Positions 56,001-64,000 of a stretch of 64,000 bases of DNA are shown here, piece by piece. How positions within the stretch are numbered: the first letter of the stretch is position 1; every line of letters begins with the position of its first letter. The stretch spans positions 186,001 through 250,000 of the forward strand of contig JBCAQO010000010.1 in assembly GCA_039111635.1 (NCBI GenBank), given 5' to 3'. Source of the stretch: Heterobasidion occidentale. Lineage: Eukaryota; Basidiomycota; Agaricomycetes; Russulales; Bondarzewiaceae. A program made the position numbers and the translations under genes. Below the pieces are notes generated by a model. That model was not told the origin of the DNA. It saw nothing but the letters and a program-made list of their open reading frames with translations, and made no database searches.

Positions 56001-56929
56001 CTTCCAGGACAATGTGTTCAAACGATATGGTTTACCAACCAAGGTGGTGTCCGACAGAGGTCCTCAATTCGCGGCAAAGTTCACAGGGAACTATGGAAAG
56101 GAATGGGAATTACCCCTGCCCTCAGCACGGCGTACCACCCCCAAACGGACGGAGAAACAGAACGGGTAAACCAAGAGATCGAGCAATTCCTGCGAGTTTT
56201 CTGCAACTACCATCAAGATAACTGGGTAGACTTGATCCCTTCGCAGAATTCTCCCACAATACCCGAAGACACTCCGCCACTGGGAAGTCGCCGTTTGAAG
56301 TCCTTTATGGGTTCAATCCACCATATTCGGTCGACTCAGCCCTGGAGACCAAGGTGCCCGCAGTGACTGAACGTTTGCAGCTAATCAAGGAAGTCCAAGA
56401 AGATGCGGCCGCAAGCCTACAAATAGCAGCGCAGCACGCCAAGGACCGGGACCTGCACAGGAAACTCCCACAGTGGGAAGTAGGAACCCAAGTTTGGTTA
56501 GAAGGAACCCACATTCGGACGACTCACCCGAAATTCAAGTTGGCACCTCGACGCTATGGTCCCTTTTCAGTGACCGAAAGAATCGGCCCCCTAGCTTATC
56601 GGTTGAAAATACCCGAAACATGGAAGATACACCCGGTATTTCATGCCTCCATACTCACAGAATATCATGAGACAGAGGCCCACGGAAGGAACTTCCCCAG
56701 ACCTGCCCCGGAGATCTTGAATGAAGAAGAACACTACGAAGTGGAGGCTATTCTAGATTCAAGACGCCAGGGACGAGGAACCAAATATCTTGTCAAATGG
56801 GTCGGATACTCCGAGGCCGATAACACTTGGGAACCCTTTGCCCTCCTCAAAGATACGGCCGATGAGGCGCTTCGTGAGTTTCACGAAAGCTACCCAGACA
56901 AGCCCCGACCGGCGGCGATTAGGCTTTAG
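53085..56929 (+). pseudogene. Family A Pol, multiply broken (element 2)
   Basis: Same domain order as 40981-44833: protease (IDSACEGILVNEEW), RT (YMDDILIF), RNase H, integrase and chromodomain (YLVKWVGYSEADNTWEP). Breaks: TAG at 53574; one-base losses near 54283, 55246, 56086 and 56239; base loss plus rearranged text near 54421-54440, 54813-54835 and 55848. Most losses fall in runs of C, G or T. Not translatable as one protein. Confidence 0.88.
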
Positions 56930-57006
56930 AAAGATATAAAAAGGGAGACACCTCTCCCTCTTTCAAAGCAAGAATCCTCCCCAGTACATGTCCGACCACT
57001 CCTCCC

Positions 57007-57507
57007 TTGATTATTCCCCTGGACGTGCCATGCTCATCGATGATGGGACTACCTCCTCCCCTTCAAGAAACCCCTCGCCAGACATCATTCTGGCCGTGGC
57101 CAACCCCGACACTGGACGCCCTAGCCGAAGCAGCCGCCCAACGACTCCAGAAGGAATTCCCATACCGATCTTTGTCCGCCAAACCACGCTCGCCGTCGAA
57201 GATCGAACGGGTTCCCGAACCTCACCACGGTTTGAGGGAGCTCATGACGAGCACGCTGAAGGACGTCAAGAAGAAGGAAGCCCTGCTCCGTCAACGCCTC
57301 TGCGACCGACGACAGCATTGGCTCAAGGAGACGCAAGGCAAGAAACGAGAGGCGGACGAAGACCAGGAAACCCTGCGGACCTGGCATCGCCTACAGTTGC
57401 TGAGGCAGGTGTACAAGAATCAGCAACGGCTGGTACATCAGCTGCCAGGACCAGAGGGCCCCCTACCAGTAGTCGAGATTTGCACCCCAGAGAGTTGGAA
57501 GGGCTAG
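57007..57507 (+). CDS. Overlapping coiled-coil ORF, element 2
   Basis: Counterpart of 44908-45408, 166 residues, same start context and the same stop after PVVEICTPESWKG. Confidence 0.5.
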   Translation: MIIPLDVPCSSMMGLPPPLQETPRQTSFWPWPTPTLDALAEAAAQRLQKEFPYRSLSAKPRSPSKIERVPEPHHGLRELMTSTLKDVKKKEALLRQRLCDRRQHWLKETQGKKREADEDQETLRTWHRLQLLRQVYKNQQRLVHQLPGPEGPLPVVEICTPESWKG

Positions 57508-57886
57508 GAGACGCGCTGCTCCAACGCACCACCATCTCCGCGGTAATTCAAATGGCCACAGCGCTAGCCTTACAAAGGCTCGCTAACTTCTTCGCAGGGC
57601 AACCAGGGAGCGAGAGCGACGACATACCCAGATGCCTCGCTGACGCAAACGACCAGGTCAGGCTTCTGGCCTATGCAGATGATCATAGGGCCGCCTCCTG
57701 GTATGCCCGAGGAAATAATGGGGCTTACGCCTTACTCATCCATCCGGACGAGTTCTCCTCCTTTATCAATCTGGAGCTCCTACCCACCCTCATCTCGCGC
57801 ACCGACACAAGACACTCCCCCCACGTCCATCCCATTCGGATTGACCCATTCCGCGTCCAACCATGGAGCGAAGCTAGCAGAGCAAT

Positions 57887-58622
57887 TTTTTTTTTTTTTT
57901 TTTTGAATCCAGTTTATTGTCCAGGCAGGGTAGCAGAACCCTATGTCAGACATTTGAATACATGGAACTCGTAATACTACTTTCTTCAGTCCCGACCTGC
58001 CTCTGAACCGGCAACTATCGTCTGATGTGAAAGTGTCGGAGTTTGGCAATACGAGGGAATGTGTAGTGTAGGCTCGGTCGTGTATGATGCCTGCCCGCTT
58101 GCACGGGCATGCACGAATAAGATGTGAGACCTATGGTTAACGAAAAGACGCCTTGGGGGAGGGGATAGGGTGGGGGGAAGTGGGAAGGTGAAATGGCGTG
58201 TCGATGGGGAGGAATGAGTAAGAGTCGCAAAGATTGCGCGACGTGAGACCGGACCTCTCGAGGCTTCTTCTTCTCCCGCTTCAAACAGCTCTGCCTACCC
58301 TCTGCCGCTCTCACTAATCCACCTGCAACCTAACCGGATCTACACACGCACCGCGGGAAGCTGTGTCCGCGCAAACGTACTTTATTCGAGCGAGGCGAGG
58401 GAATGTAGAGGAATTCGACGATAGTATCGACATGAATATGACCGTATGACAACTGGAGTGAAGTGTCGGATGAAGCGAGTTGACGCCCTGCAAATATCTG
58501 ACAGTATCATGGACGAAAGGACTATGTGCGAGGACGGATCTCACCAAACTGTGTAGGGAATCTCCCTGTACCTTGAACATACCGCAGCAGGGGTCTGAAA
58601 GCGGCACGATCCGCTAGAAAGA
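57887..58622 (-). mobile_element. Retroposed insert with poly(A) tail
   Basis: A 736-bp insert in ORF3 of element 2. It is flanked by the 12-bp duplication TAGCAGAGCAAT (57875-57886 and 58623-58634), and element 1 has the uninterrupted sequence. Read on the minus strand it ends with AATAAA about 10 nt before a run of about 18 A. These are marks of LINE-type reverse transcription of a polyadenylated RNA. The source transcript is unknown. A stretch on the minus strand (GTGAGATCC to ATTTGCAG, about 58545-58490) looks like an unspliced intron. Confidence 0.8.
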
Positions 58623-59008
58623 TAGCAGAGCAATACCGGCTACAAGCAGCCGAGACGCAACCGTCCAGACAGAACACGTCTGGACTACGGTTCAATGACA
58701 GGCACGAAGGGATCGAGAGGCCCTTCCTACCACTTCGACAGGACAATCCACCGGGCAGGACGCCGGAGGCAGCAATGAGGAGCACCCTCCAAGGTATAGG
58801 AGAAATGAGCTACGAGGGAACCAGAGAACAAGGGCGATTCTTCAGCCCAGGCGAAGCAGTCCTAGAAGAACTCGACCAAGAGATTCGCCGACTCCAAACC
58901 GTCCTCGAGATAATCGACCTGAAGGAGCGCATCCACACATTGGTAGAAGAACTCCAATCCGCCAGCGCCCGACTCAGCGAACTACTTCCTGGACTCGAGC
59001 AGAACTAG

Positions 59009-61749
59009 ACGCCTGGGACGAGGTCGAAGACAGCAATTACGACGACATCGACCCCTATTATAGGCCGGATGAGGGATACGGGGATTACGGAGACATTGGC
59101 GGAGGATATTAGACAAGGGAGTTGAGGAACCCCTGGCCTTTAACACGGTGACGAGAGGGAAGGACCCTCCACACCACAGGTACCGGTTTCACGCACAGGA
59201 CACCGGAACGAACGTCCTGCATGACGTTAAACTGTGAAAAGATAAGAAGGCAGGGGAAGTACCTGACCATTTCGCGTTGCAGCCCTCCGGTCTCAAGATG
59301 AAGGACAAGCATTCAACACTCTCGTTGTCAAGAGGTATTCTGACAAGCGAATCGGGCGTCCCGCTTGGATCCCCAGTTTTACAGGGTCCTTTCCGCATTA
59401 GGAGGCCCTTAGGATTCACAACATAACCTTGGTACTGGTACATGAATGATGCATGAATATTGGTGGGAAATCGTGTTGCATGTTCACCGTTGGGGAACGG
59501 TGGACCAACCTCGCTGTCAAGGTCTGACAGGTGTCTTGGACGTCCCACTTTGGATCTCCAGTTTTACAGGGTCGTTTCCGCATTAGGGGGCCCTATCTGC
59601 GATGCAGGAACTAATGGCCGCACTCTATTAGTAACCTAAAACGGAGAAAATACATCCGCAACGATGTAAAACTACGAAAGGCTTGGTCCGCAATGACGAT
59701 AAACTAGTTACCATCCGGAACGACGCTAAAGCTACCAAGACCCTCGGAGCGTGGTTGTATTCTGGCAGGCGGTGGAAGTGAGGGCCTCCACCGTTGCAGA
59801 ACCCTGCCGACTAGGTCGAGGCGCTTCCATATTCCATACGCCCTACAGTAAAAGAATATGGGGTCGACACGGTTCAATTCCGTGCGAGGGGTTTGGGGAC
59901 ATGGAACGGGTTGTCAGTCTTCCGACAAGGTCACGACTACTCCATGGCGCGCCCATTCTACCCTTGAAGTCCGAAGCAAGGATTCCGCTTCAAGGGCCAG
60001 TCAAGAGGCAACTGGGACCGTGCCTCGTGTTGTATTCATCCGCAACAATGTAAAACTACGAGAGCCTGCAATGACGATAAACTACGGACACCCTCCATGG
60101 CGTTAAACTGGGATTGCCCTTTCCTTTACAGGGCCATGAGCAGTGTCCAAACATGAGATATGTTTTGGCATTGCTGCGCCCGCAAAGACGTTAAACTACC
60201 ACTCCTTTCAGCATAGGAGATGTCGATCGACATCGTTGTTGACACCACGATGTTGATCTAGTCCGCAATGACGATAAACTACCTACTCCTCCAAGTATAG
60301 GAGTCGTGATTGATGGCCACGACCTTGGCCACCAATTAGTCCGCGATGACGATAAACTATTATCCCTTGTTCTAAGGGACCGTATTGGAGCTGGAATTAC
60401 TGCTTCCAGCTGCAATAGTCCGAAATGACCTTAAACTACCCTCACCCCGGAGGATTAAATCTATCGAGGCTCGGGAGGTTCAAGCCAGGCGATAGCGGAC
60501 GTCCGCAATGACTATAAACTAGTTGCCGTCCTTCATGACGATAAACTGAGCTGCCCTTCTGTCTACAGGGCCATGTGAGTTGTGTCAAAATAGGCTTCCC
60601 AGTCTATTCTCGCAACTCTATAAGTTATCCGGTTTGATATAGTATAAACCGTCACCATCTTGCCTCAATGGGAACCCTGTCAAGAAGGAGGAACTGGTCT
60701 ACGGCCCTATGCGCATCACCGATGAATGTTCCGGCGCGCAGAAACGCCTGCTGTCTTGTTTACAGGTACTCCTACGTTGGGAGATGGATAGGTCCGCAAC
60801 GACCTTGGCGTAAACTAACAGGGCAGTCCGCAACGACTTGTGTATAAACTAGCCTCAGTCCGCAACGACTTAAGGATAAACTAGCGTACGTCCGCAAAGA
60901 CGCAAAACTATGGACGTCCGGCATGACGTTAAACTACCAGGACATACCTTACGCTGACCCCGCATAATTACCGTCAAGGTGGATACCATGGTCTATTCAA
61001 GAGACCATGGGGTTCAAAGTCTATTCTTCAAAGTCCTTACCTCGTGTCCAATACCCTTAGTGAAAAACAAACTCTGGACGAACACTCAATCTCTAACCAG
61101 GACGGGCCACCGTATGGGGCTGACAGAGTTAGGGATCTTCAAAGGGTCTAGCCGGACTCAAAACAAGTCAAGAAAAGTCTATTCTTGATAGGTTGGTGGG
61201 CCTAAGCCTTAGTAAAGCGATCAACCCACACACCTGGAGTCCCCCTCGATACCGGAGATCAAGGAGATGAAGATCTATCCTGGAAACACTGAGACATGGC
61301 CTTCGGCACTTTGGAAGAAGAACGACACACACCCATCCACAGACGAGTTTCTATTTCATCCTGTAAATCATTCGCACGACACCTTTCTGCATCGTCGCCA
61401 GATGACACTAGCTCATCAAACCTACCAGGGAGCCCTGGTCGAGTAGCTGCCTATTGACTCTAGGAGTGTACTCACACAAAACGTACGGTGAAGGAAGAAC
61501 ACCGAGGGCGACGCAATATTGTGGCTGATGTTGCTAAAGCCTGGATCAAACAGCTCAACGGAGACGGAAAACTCCTAGGCGTTGTAAATGACGTAGGTCG
61601 GTCTTCGCCCTAGAAAACGAAGTGATATTGGGAAGACGCATCCCAATCTATTTGACGACCAGCAAAGCAATTGTCCGTGGAATGACGATGAAGCTCGTTT
61701 CTGCTCAAGCGAGTAGTCCCTCAGGAGTTGGGACCTAGAAAGGGGGTAA
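59009..61749 (+). repeat. Long structured non-coding 3' region, element 2
   Basis: Same layout as 46107-48698. Motif copies run from 59213 to about 60930. It also holds the repeated GGATCYCCAGTTTTACAGG segments (59366 and 59551), the B-box-like GGTTCAATTCC at 59871-59881, several stem-loops, and further AGTCTATTCT copies near 60600, 61018 and 61163. One spacer with an AGCTGGAA/TTCCAGCT hairpin (about 60385-60415) is absent from element 1, so the array gains or loses units. Confidence 0.65.
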
Positions 61750-62337
61750 TGTTATGACTTGACCGATCGGGGCCCTTCGGGGTCGGTCTAACCGATGGAT
61801 CAAGCATCACATGCTAGGCGGCTCCACTACAGAGCGTACATCAAGGTATTCGGCATGTCCTTAGGAGCCGACAATACCGATGGTTCTTCAAGACATCGGT
61901 AAAGGCTATACGAGAGGGACATGAGGCTCACAGAATTCACACAGTAATATGAGAGGCATTCACATGCCATGGGCTTAGGGCTTATGGGTAAGCACCTCGT
62001 CGCACCATGATGGATCAGTGCGACTGGAGAAGTACAAGAGTAGGCGCCGGCTGAGAGAGACGGCGACCACAGCTCTCCTAGGATGGGAATCTGGAGAAGC
62101 ACACGGACTCTTACCCTATACCCCATACAGTATATAAAGCCCATAGAATAGGCTGAGGATCTTCAGTCTATTCTCTTCGTTCCCCTGTATCTATGCATAC
62201 AGGATTCTTAGAGCCAATTATTATTCCCTCCTGTATCATCGCCTGATACAGTCGAGACTTCGCCCACCACTCAGTCCATCGTGCGACCTAGGGAAGAACC
62301 TGTTACTCTTGGGTTACTGAACGAGCAGTTCGTAACA
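61750..62337 (+). repeat. LTR E (588 bp), right edge of the block
   Basis: Short subtype. Differs from C and D at shared sites (GCCGGCTGAGAGAG against GCCGATGAGAGAG), but its first 40 bp match LTR A. Followed by ACACA and the host WD repeat. Confidence 0.9.
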
Positions 62338-62961
62338 ACACACAGATTCAATCAATTCTGTCGCTTTTTCGCCAGATGGGTCACAGATTGTGTCAGGCTC
62401 GGATGACAAGACAATCTGTGTCTGGGATGTGGCAACAGGTGCTGCTGTGGGCAAAGCTCTCGAGGGACACACAGAAGTGGTCACGTCTGTTGCTTTCGCA
62501 CCACACGGTTCGCAGATTGCGTCAGGATCGTGGATTCAACAATCTGGCTGTGGGACTTGGCAACTGGTGCTGCTATGGGCGATCCTCTCGAGGGACACAC
62601 AGAGTTAGTCAATTCTGTTGCTTTCTCGCCAGATGGATTGTGGATCGTGTCAGGCTCACAAGACAAGACAATTCGGGTTTTGGGACGCGGTACAAGGTGC
62701 TTCTGTGGGCGATCCTCTCGAGGCACACACAAATTCTGTCAATTCTGCTGCTTTTTCGTCAGATGGGTCGAGGATTGTATCAGGGTCATGGGATTTAACG
62801 GTCCGGCTGTGGAATGCAGCAACAGGTGCTGCTGTGGGAAATCCTCTTGAGGGACATACAGGGTAAGTTACTTCTGTGGATTTCTCTCCAGATGGGTCGC
62901 GGGTTGTGTCAGGCACATGGGACTTGACTCTCCGCCTGTGGGATATGAAAATGGGTACTGG

Positions 62962-63690
62962 CATCAGCAAACTGGGAAGCGTCTGTACAGAGCTGGACAG
63001 ACACTCCAGAGCCCCCAGATGCCCCTAGCGAGTCCCCGATTAGACAGACACCATGACTTCTGGCCAGTGTCTGGACATATCTGTCCAGATGCACCATATA
63101 TAGAAGTGATTAGATAATTGTTGTCAATAGACGACTGCAAAAATCACTCTGTACTGAGCAGGGATTGAACCCAGAACCTCTTGAACTATTCACCGGCTGA
63201 GAGCAATGTTAGTACCAGAATTATCCACTCCACCATATGGCCATGAAATCCTTCCTCAACAATTAGATAATATTGCGCTTTTTGAGACTTCAAAGAATTT
63301 GAGATGCCTAAACTCTGTGAGGTGTCATCTATTTTCGCATTTTTAGCATCTATCCGTGGAAGAATGATGGCATATGATACATCATTTGAAAGTTATGATA
63401 CAGGGAAGTATCCCAATACCACTCACAAGCTGAAATCTAACAGATAGCACCAATGTCAATTAAAATCTTTGAAGTCCAACAAATGTATTTCTTGATTTTT
63501 CGGCACTGTGGGAATCTTACATACTTTGCCTTCCGGAAATGTGCTCCTAGTCAGCTTATTGATAGAGCACCTTATCCTGTCCAGATCTGGCCATACACAG
63601 ACATCTAGCCAGATATCCCCAGATGACCTAAGCATCTAGGAGCATCTGGGGCTCTGGGACTGGCTGGGACCAGTTACAGGTTTGCTGATG
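62962..63690. mobile_element. 729-bp inverted-repeat element inside a WD repeat
   Basis: Ends CATCAGCAAAC (62962-62972) and GTTTGCTGATG (63680-63690) are inverted copies. A second, longer pair follows inside: CCAGAGCCCCCAGATGCC at 63006 and its near-perfect inverse at 63636-63657. No transposase frame is present. WD-repeat coding stops and resumes at its edges. A non-autonomous MITE-like element is likely. No clear target-site duplication was found. Confidence 0.65.
63139..63240 (-). ncRNA. tRNA-like pol III cassette
   Basis: On the minus strand an A box TGGTGGAGTGG (63235-63225), a B box GGTTCAATCCC (63171-63161) and a TTTTT terminator (63143-63139) have tRNA-gene spacing. The implied stems pair poorly, so this is a tRNA-derived or SINE-like unit rather than a working tRNA gene. 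Confidence 0.5.
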
Positions 63691-64000
63691 TGCGTTGGGT
63701 GGCCCTCTCAATGGACACACAGAATTGGTCAACTCTGTCGCTTTCTCAGCAGACAGATTGCAGATTGTGTTAGGCTCGGATGACAAGACAATCCGCCTGT
63801 GGGACGCGGCAACAGGCACTGCTATTAGTAATCCTTTCGAAGGACACACGGATTCTGTCAATTCCGTTGCCTTTTCATCAAACAGGTTGTGGATCGTTTC
63901 AGGCTCGGACAACAAAACAATTCAGCTATGGGATGTGACGACTGGTGCTGCTGTGGGCAACCCTCTTGAGGGACACACAAGTTGGATCTCTTCCGTTGCC

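Larger units (their letters stand above)
56988..59008 (+). pseudogene. Extra post-pol gene region (ORF3), element 2, interrupted
   Basis: The frame starts MSDHSSLDYSPGRAM and reads into a well-conserved block (ELEGLGDALLQRTTISAVIQ, then CLADANDQVRLLAYADDHRA, HPDEFSSFINLELLP). This block spans the 55 bp missing from element 1. The insert at 57887-58622 then breaks the region. Past it the coiled-coil end (LEELDQEIRRLQTVLEI to LSELLPGLEQN, stop at 59006-59008) lies in another frame. Behind that stop, in a third frame, is a conserved acidic tail (WDEVEDSNYDDIDPYYRPDE to GDIGGGY, about 59016-59112). The switching between frames suggests splicing or several small proteins. Confidence 0.6.
38598..62337 (+). 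mobile_element. Nested block of three family A retrotransposons
   Basis: Order: LTR A, internal 1, LTR B, truncated LTR C with a gag piece, LTR D, internal 2, LTR E. All parts share one orientation. The outer ends are flanked by a 5-bp duplication of the host WD40 sequence, while the inner junctions lack matching flanks. LTRs A and B carry a ~30-bp segment (TCGTATCTTCGAATACGAAG) that C, D and E lack. Confidence 0.85.
50739..62337 (+). mobile_element. Family A element 2, full span but decayed (11.6 kb)
   Basis: LTR D, gag, heavily frameshifted pol, ORF3 split by a 736-bp retroposed insert, the non-coding 3' region and LTR E. Flanks do not match, and the two LTRs differ at several sites, so D and E may not be an original pair. 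Confidence 0.85.
62338..64000 (+). pseudogene. NWD gene, 3' part: WD40 repeats, decayed
   Basis: Continues the WD repeats of 38100-38597: GHTDSINSVAFSPDGSQIVS, then GHTEVVTSVAFAP, GHTELVNSVAFSPDG, AHTNSVNSAAFSSDG and a TAA within the next repeat at about 62863. After the insert at 62962-63690 the repeats resume (GGPLNGHTELVNSVAFSADR, GHTDSVNSVAFSSNR) and run past the window edge. Frameshifts lie near 62535 and 62680. The repeats are highly alike, as is common in NWD genes. Confidence 0.85.

Noticed and set aside
50739..62337. Element 2 as a simple recent insertion with paired LTRs
   Set aside because: Flanks do not match, and LTR D is closer to C than to E, so a simple insertion does not explain it.
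63139..63240. Functional tRNA gene
   Set aside because: A box, B box and terminator are present, but acceptor, anticodon and T stems do not pair well and the unit sits inside a mobile element.

Overview
The window reads as nuclear DNA of a filamentous basidiomycete, probably an Agaricomycete. Genes are dense with many 50-60 bp GT-AG introns, the host core is GC-rich, the LTR retrotransposons are chromodomain Ty3/gypsy elements, and a C2-NACHT-WD40 (NWD) STAND gene typical of that group is present. One 100-N scaffold gap lies at 9577-9676.

Layout. 1-3786: 3' part of a decayed gypsy copy (family A). 3787-9576: family B, with a reverse LTR-like piece, a full 5' LTR, gag and a broken pol running into the gap. 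9677-30337 is the host gene island: a Ser/Thr kinase (-), tRNA-dihydrouridine(47) synthase DUS3 (+), a USP25/28-like protein with two UIMs whose catalytic Cys appears replaced by Ala (-), a delta-12 desaturase (-), an HSL-type alpha/beta hydrolase (+), an EMB8/YheT-like alpha/beta hydrolase (-) and a second delta-12-type desaturase (+). The last four form a mirror-image lipid quartet: two divergent desaturase/hydrolase pairs. 30338-34903 is gene-poor and rich in simple repeats. 34904-64000 is one decayed NWD gene, split between WD repeats by a 23.7 kb nested retrotransposon block (38598-62337) flanked by ACACA, and split again by a 729-bp inverted-repeat element carrying a tRNA-like pol III cassette.

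The retrotransposons hold the most unusual material. Both LTR families place a 10-nt sequence about 33 nt after a TATA box that is exactly complementary to the sequence 2 nt beyond the LTR, which fits Tf1-type self-priming. Family A also carries an extra post-pol gene region in overlapping frames, an apparent overlapping ORF inside gag, an exact 55-bp GT-AG segment missing from one copy, and a 2.6 kb non-coding 3' region built from at least 14 copies of a short motif separated by stem-loops.

Single-base deletions in homopolymers recur in both host genes and transposons, so some frameshifts are probably sequence errors. Gene functions are inferred from motifs and remembered family features; no database search was run.
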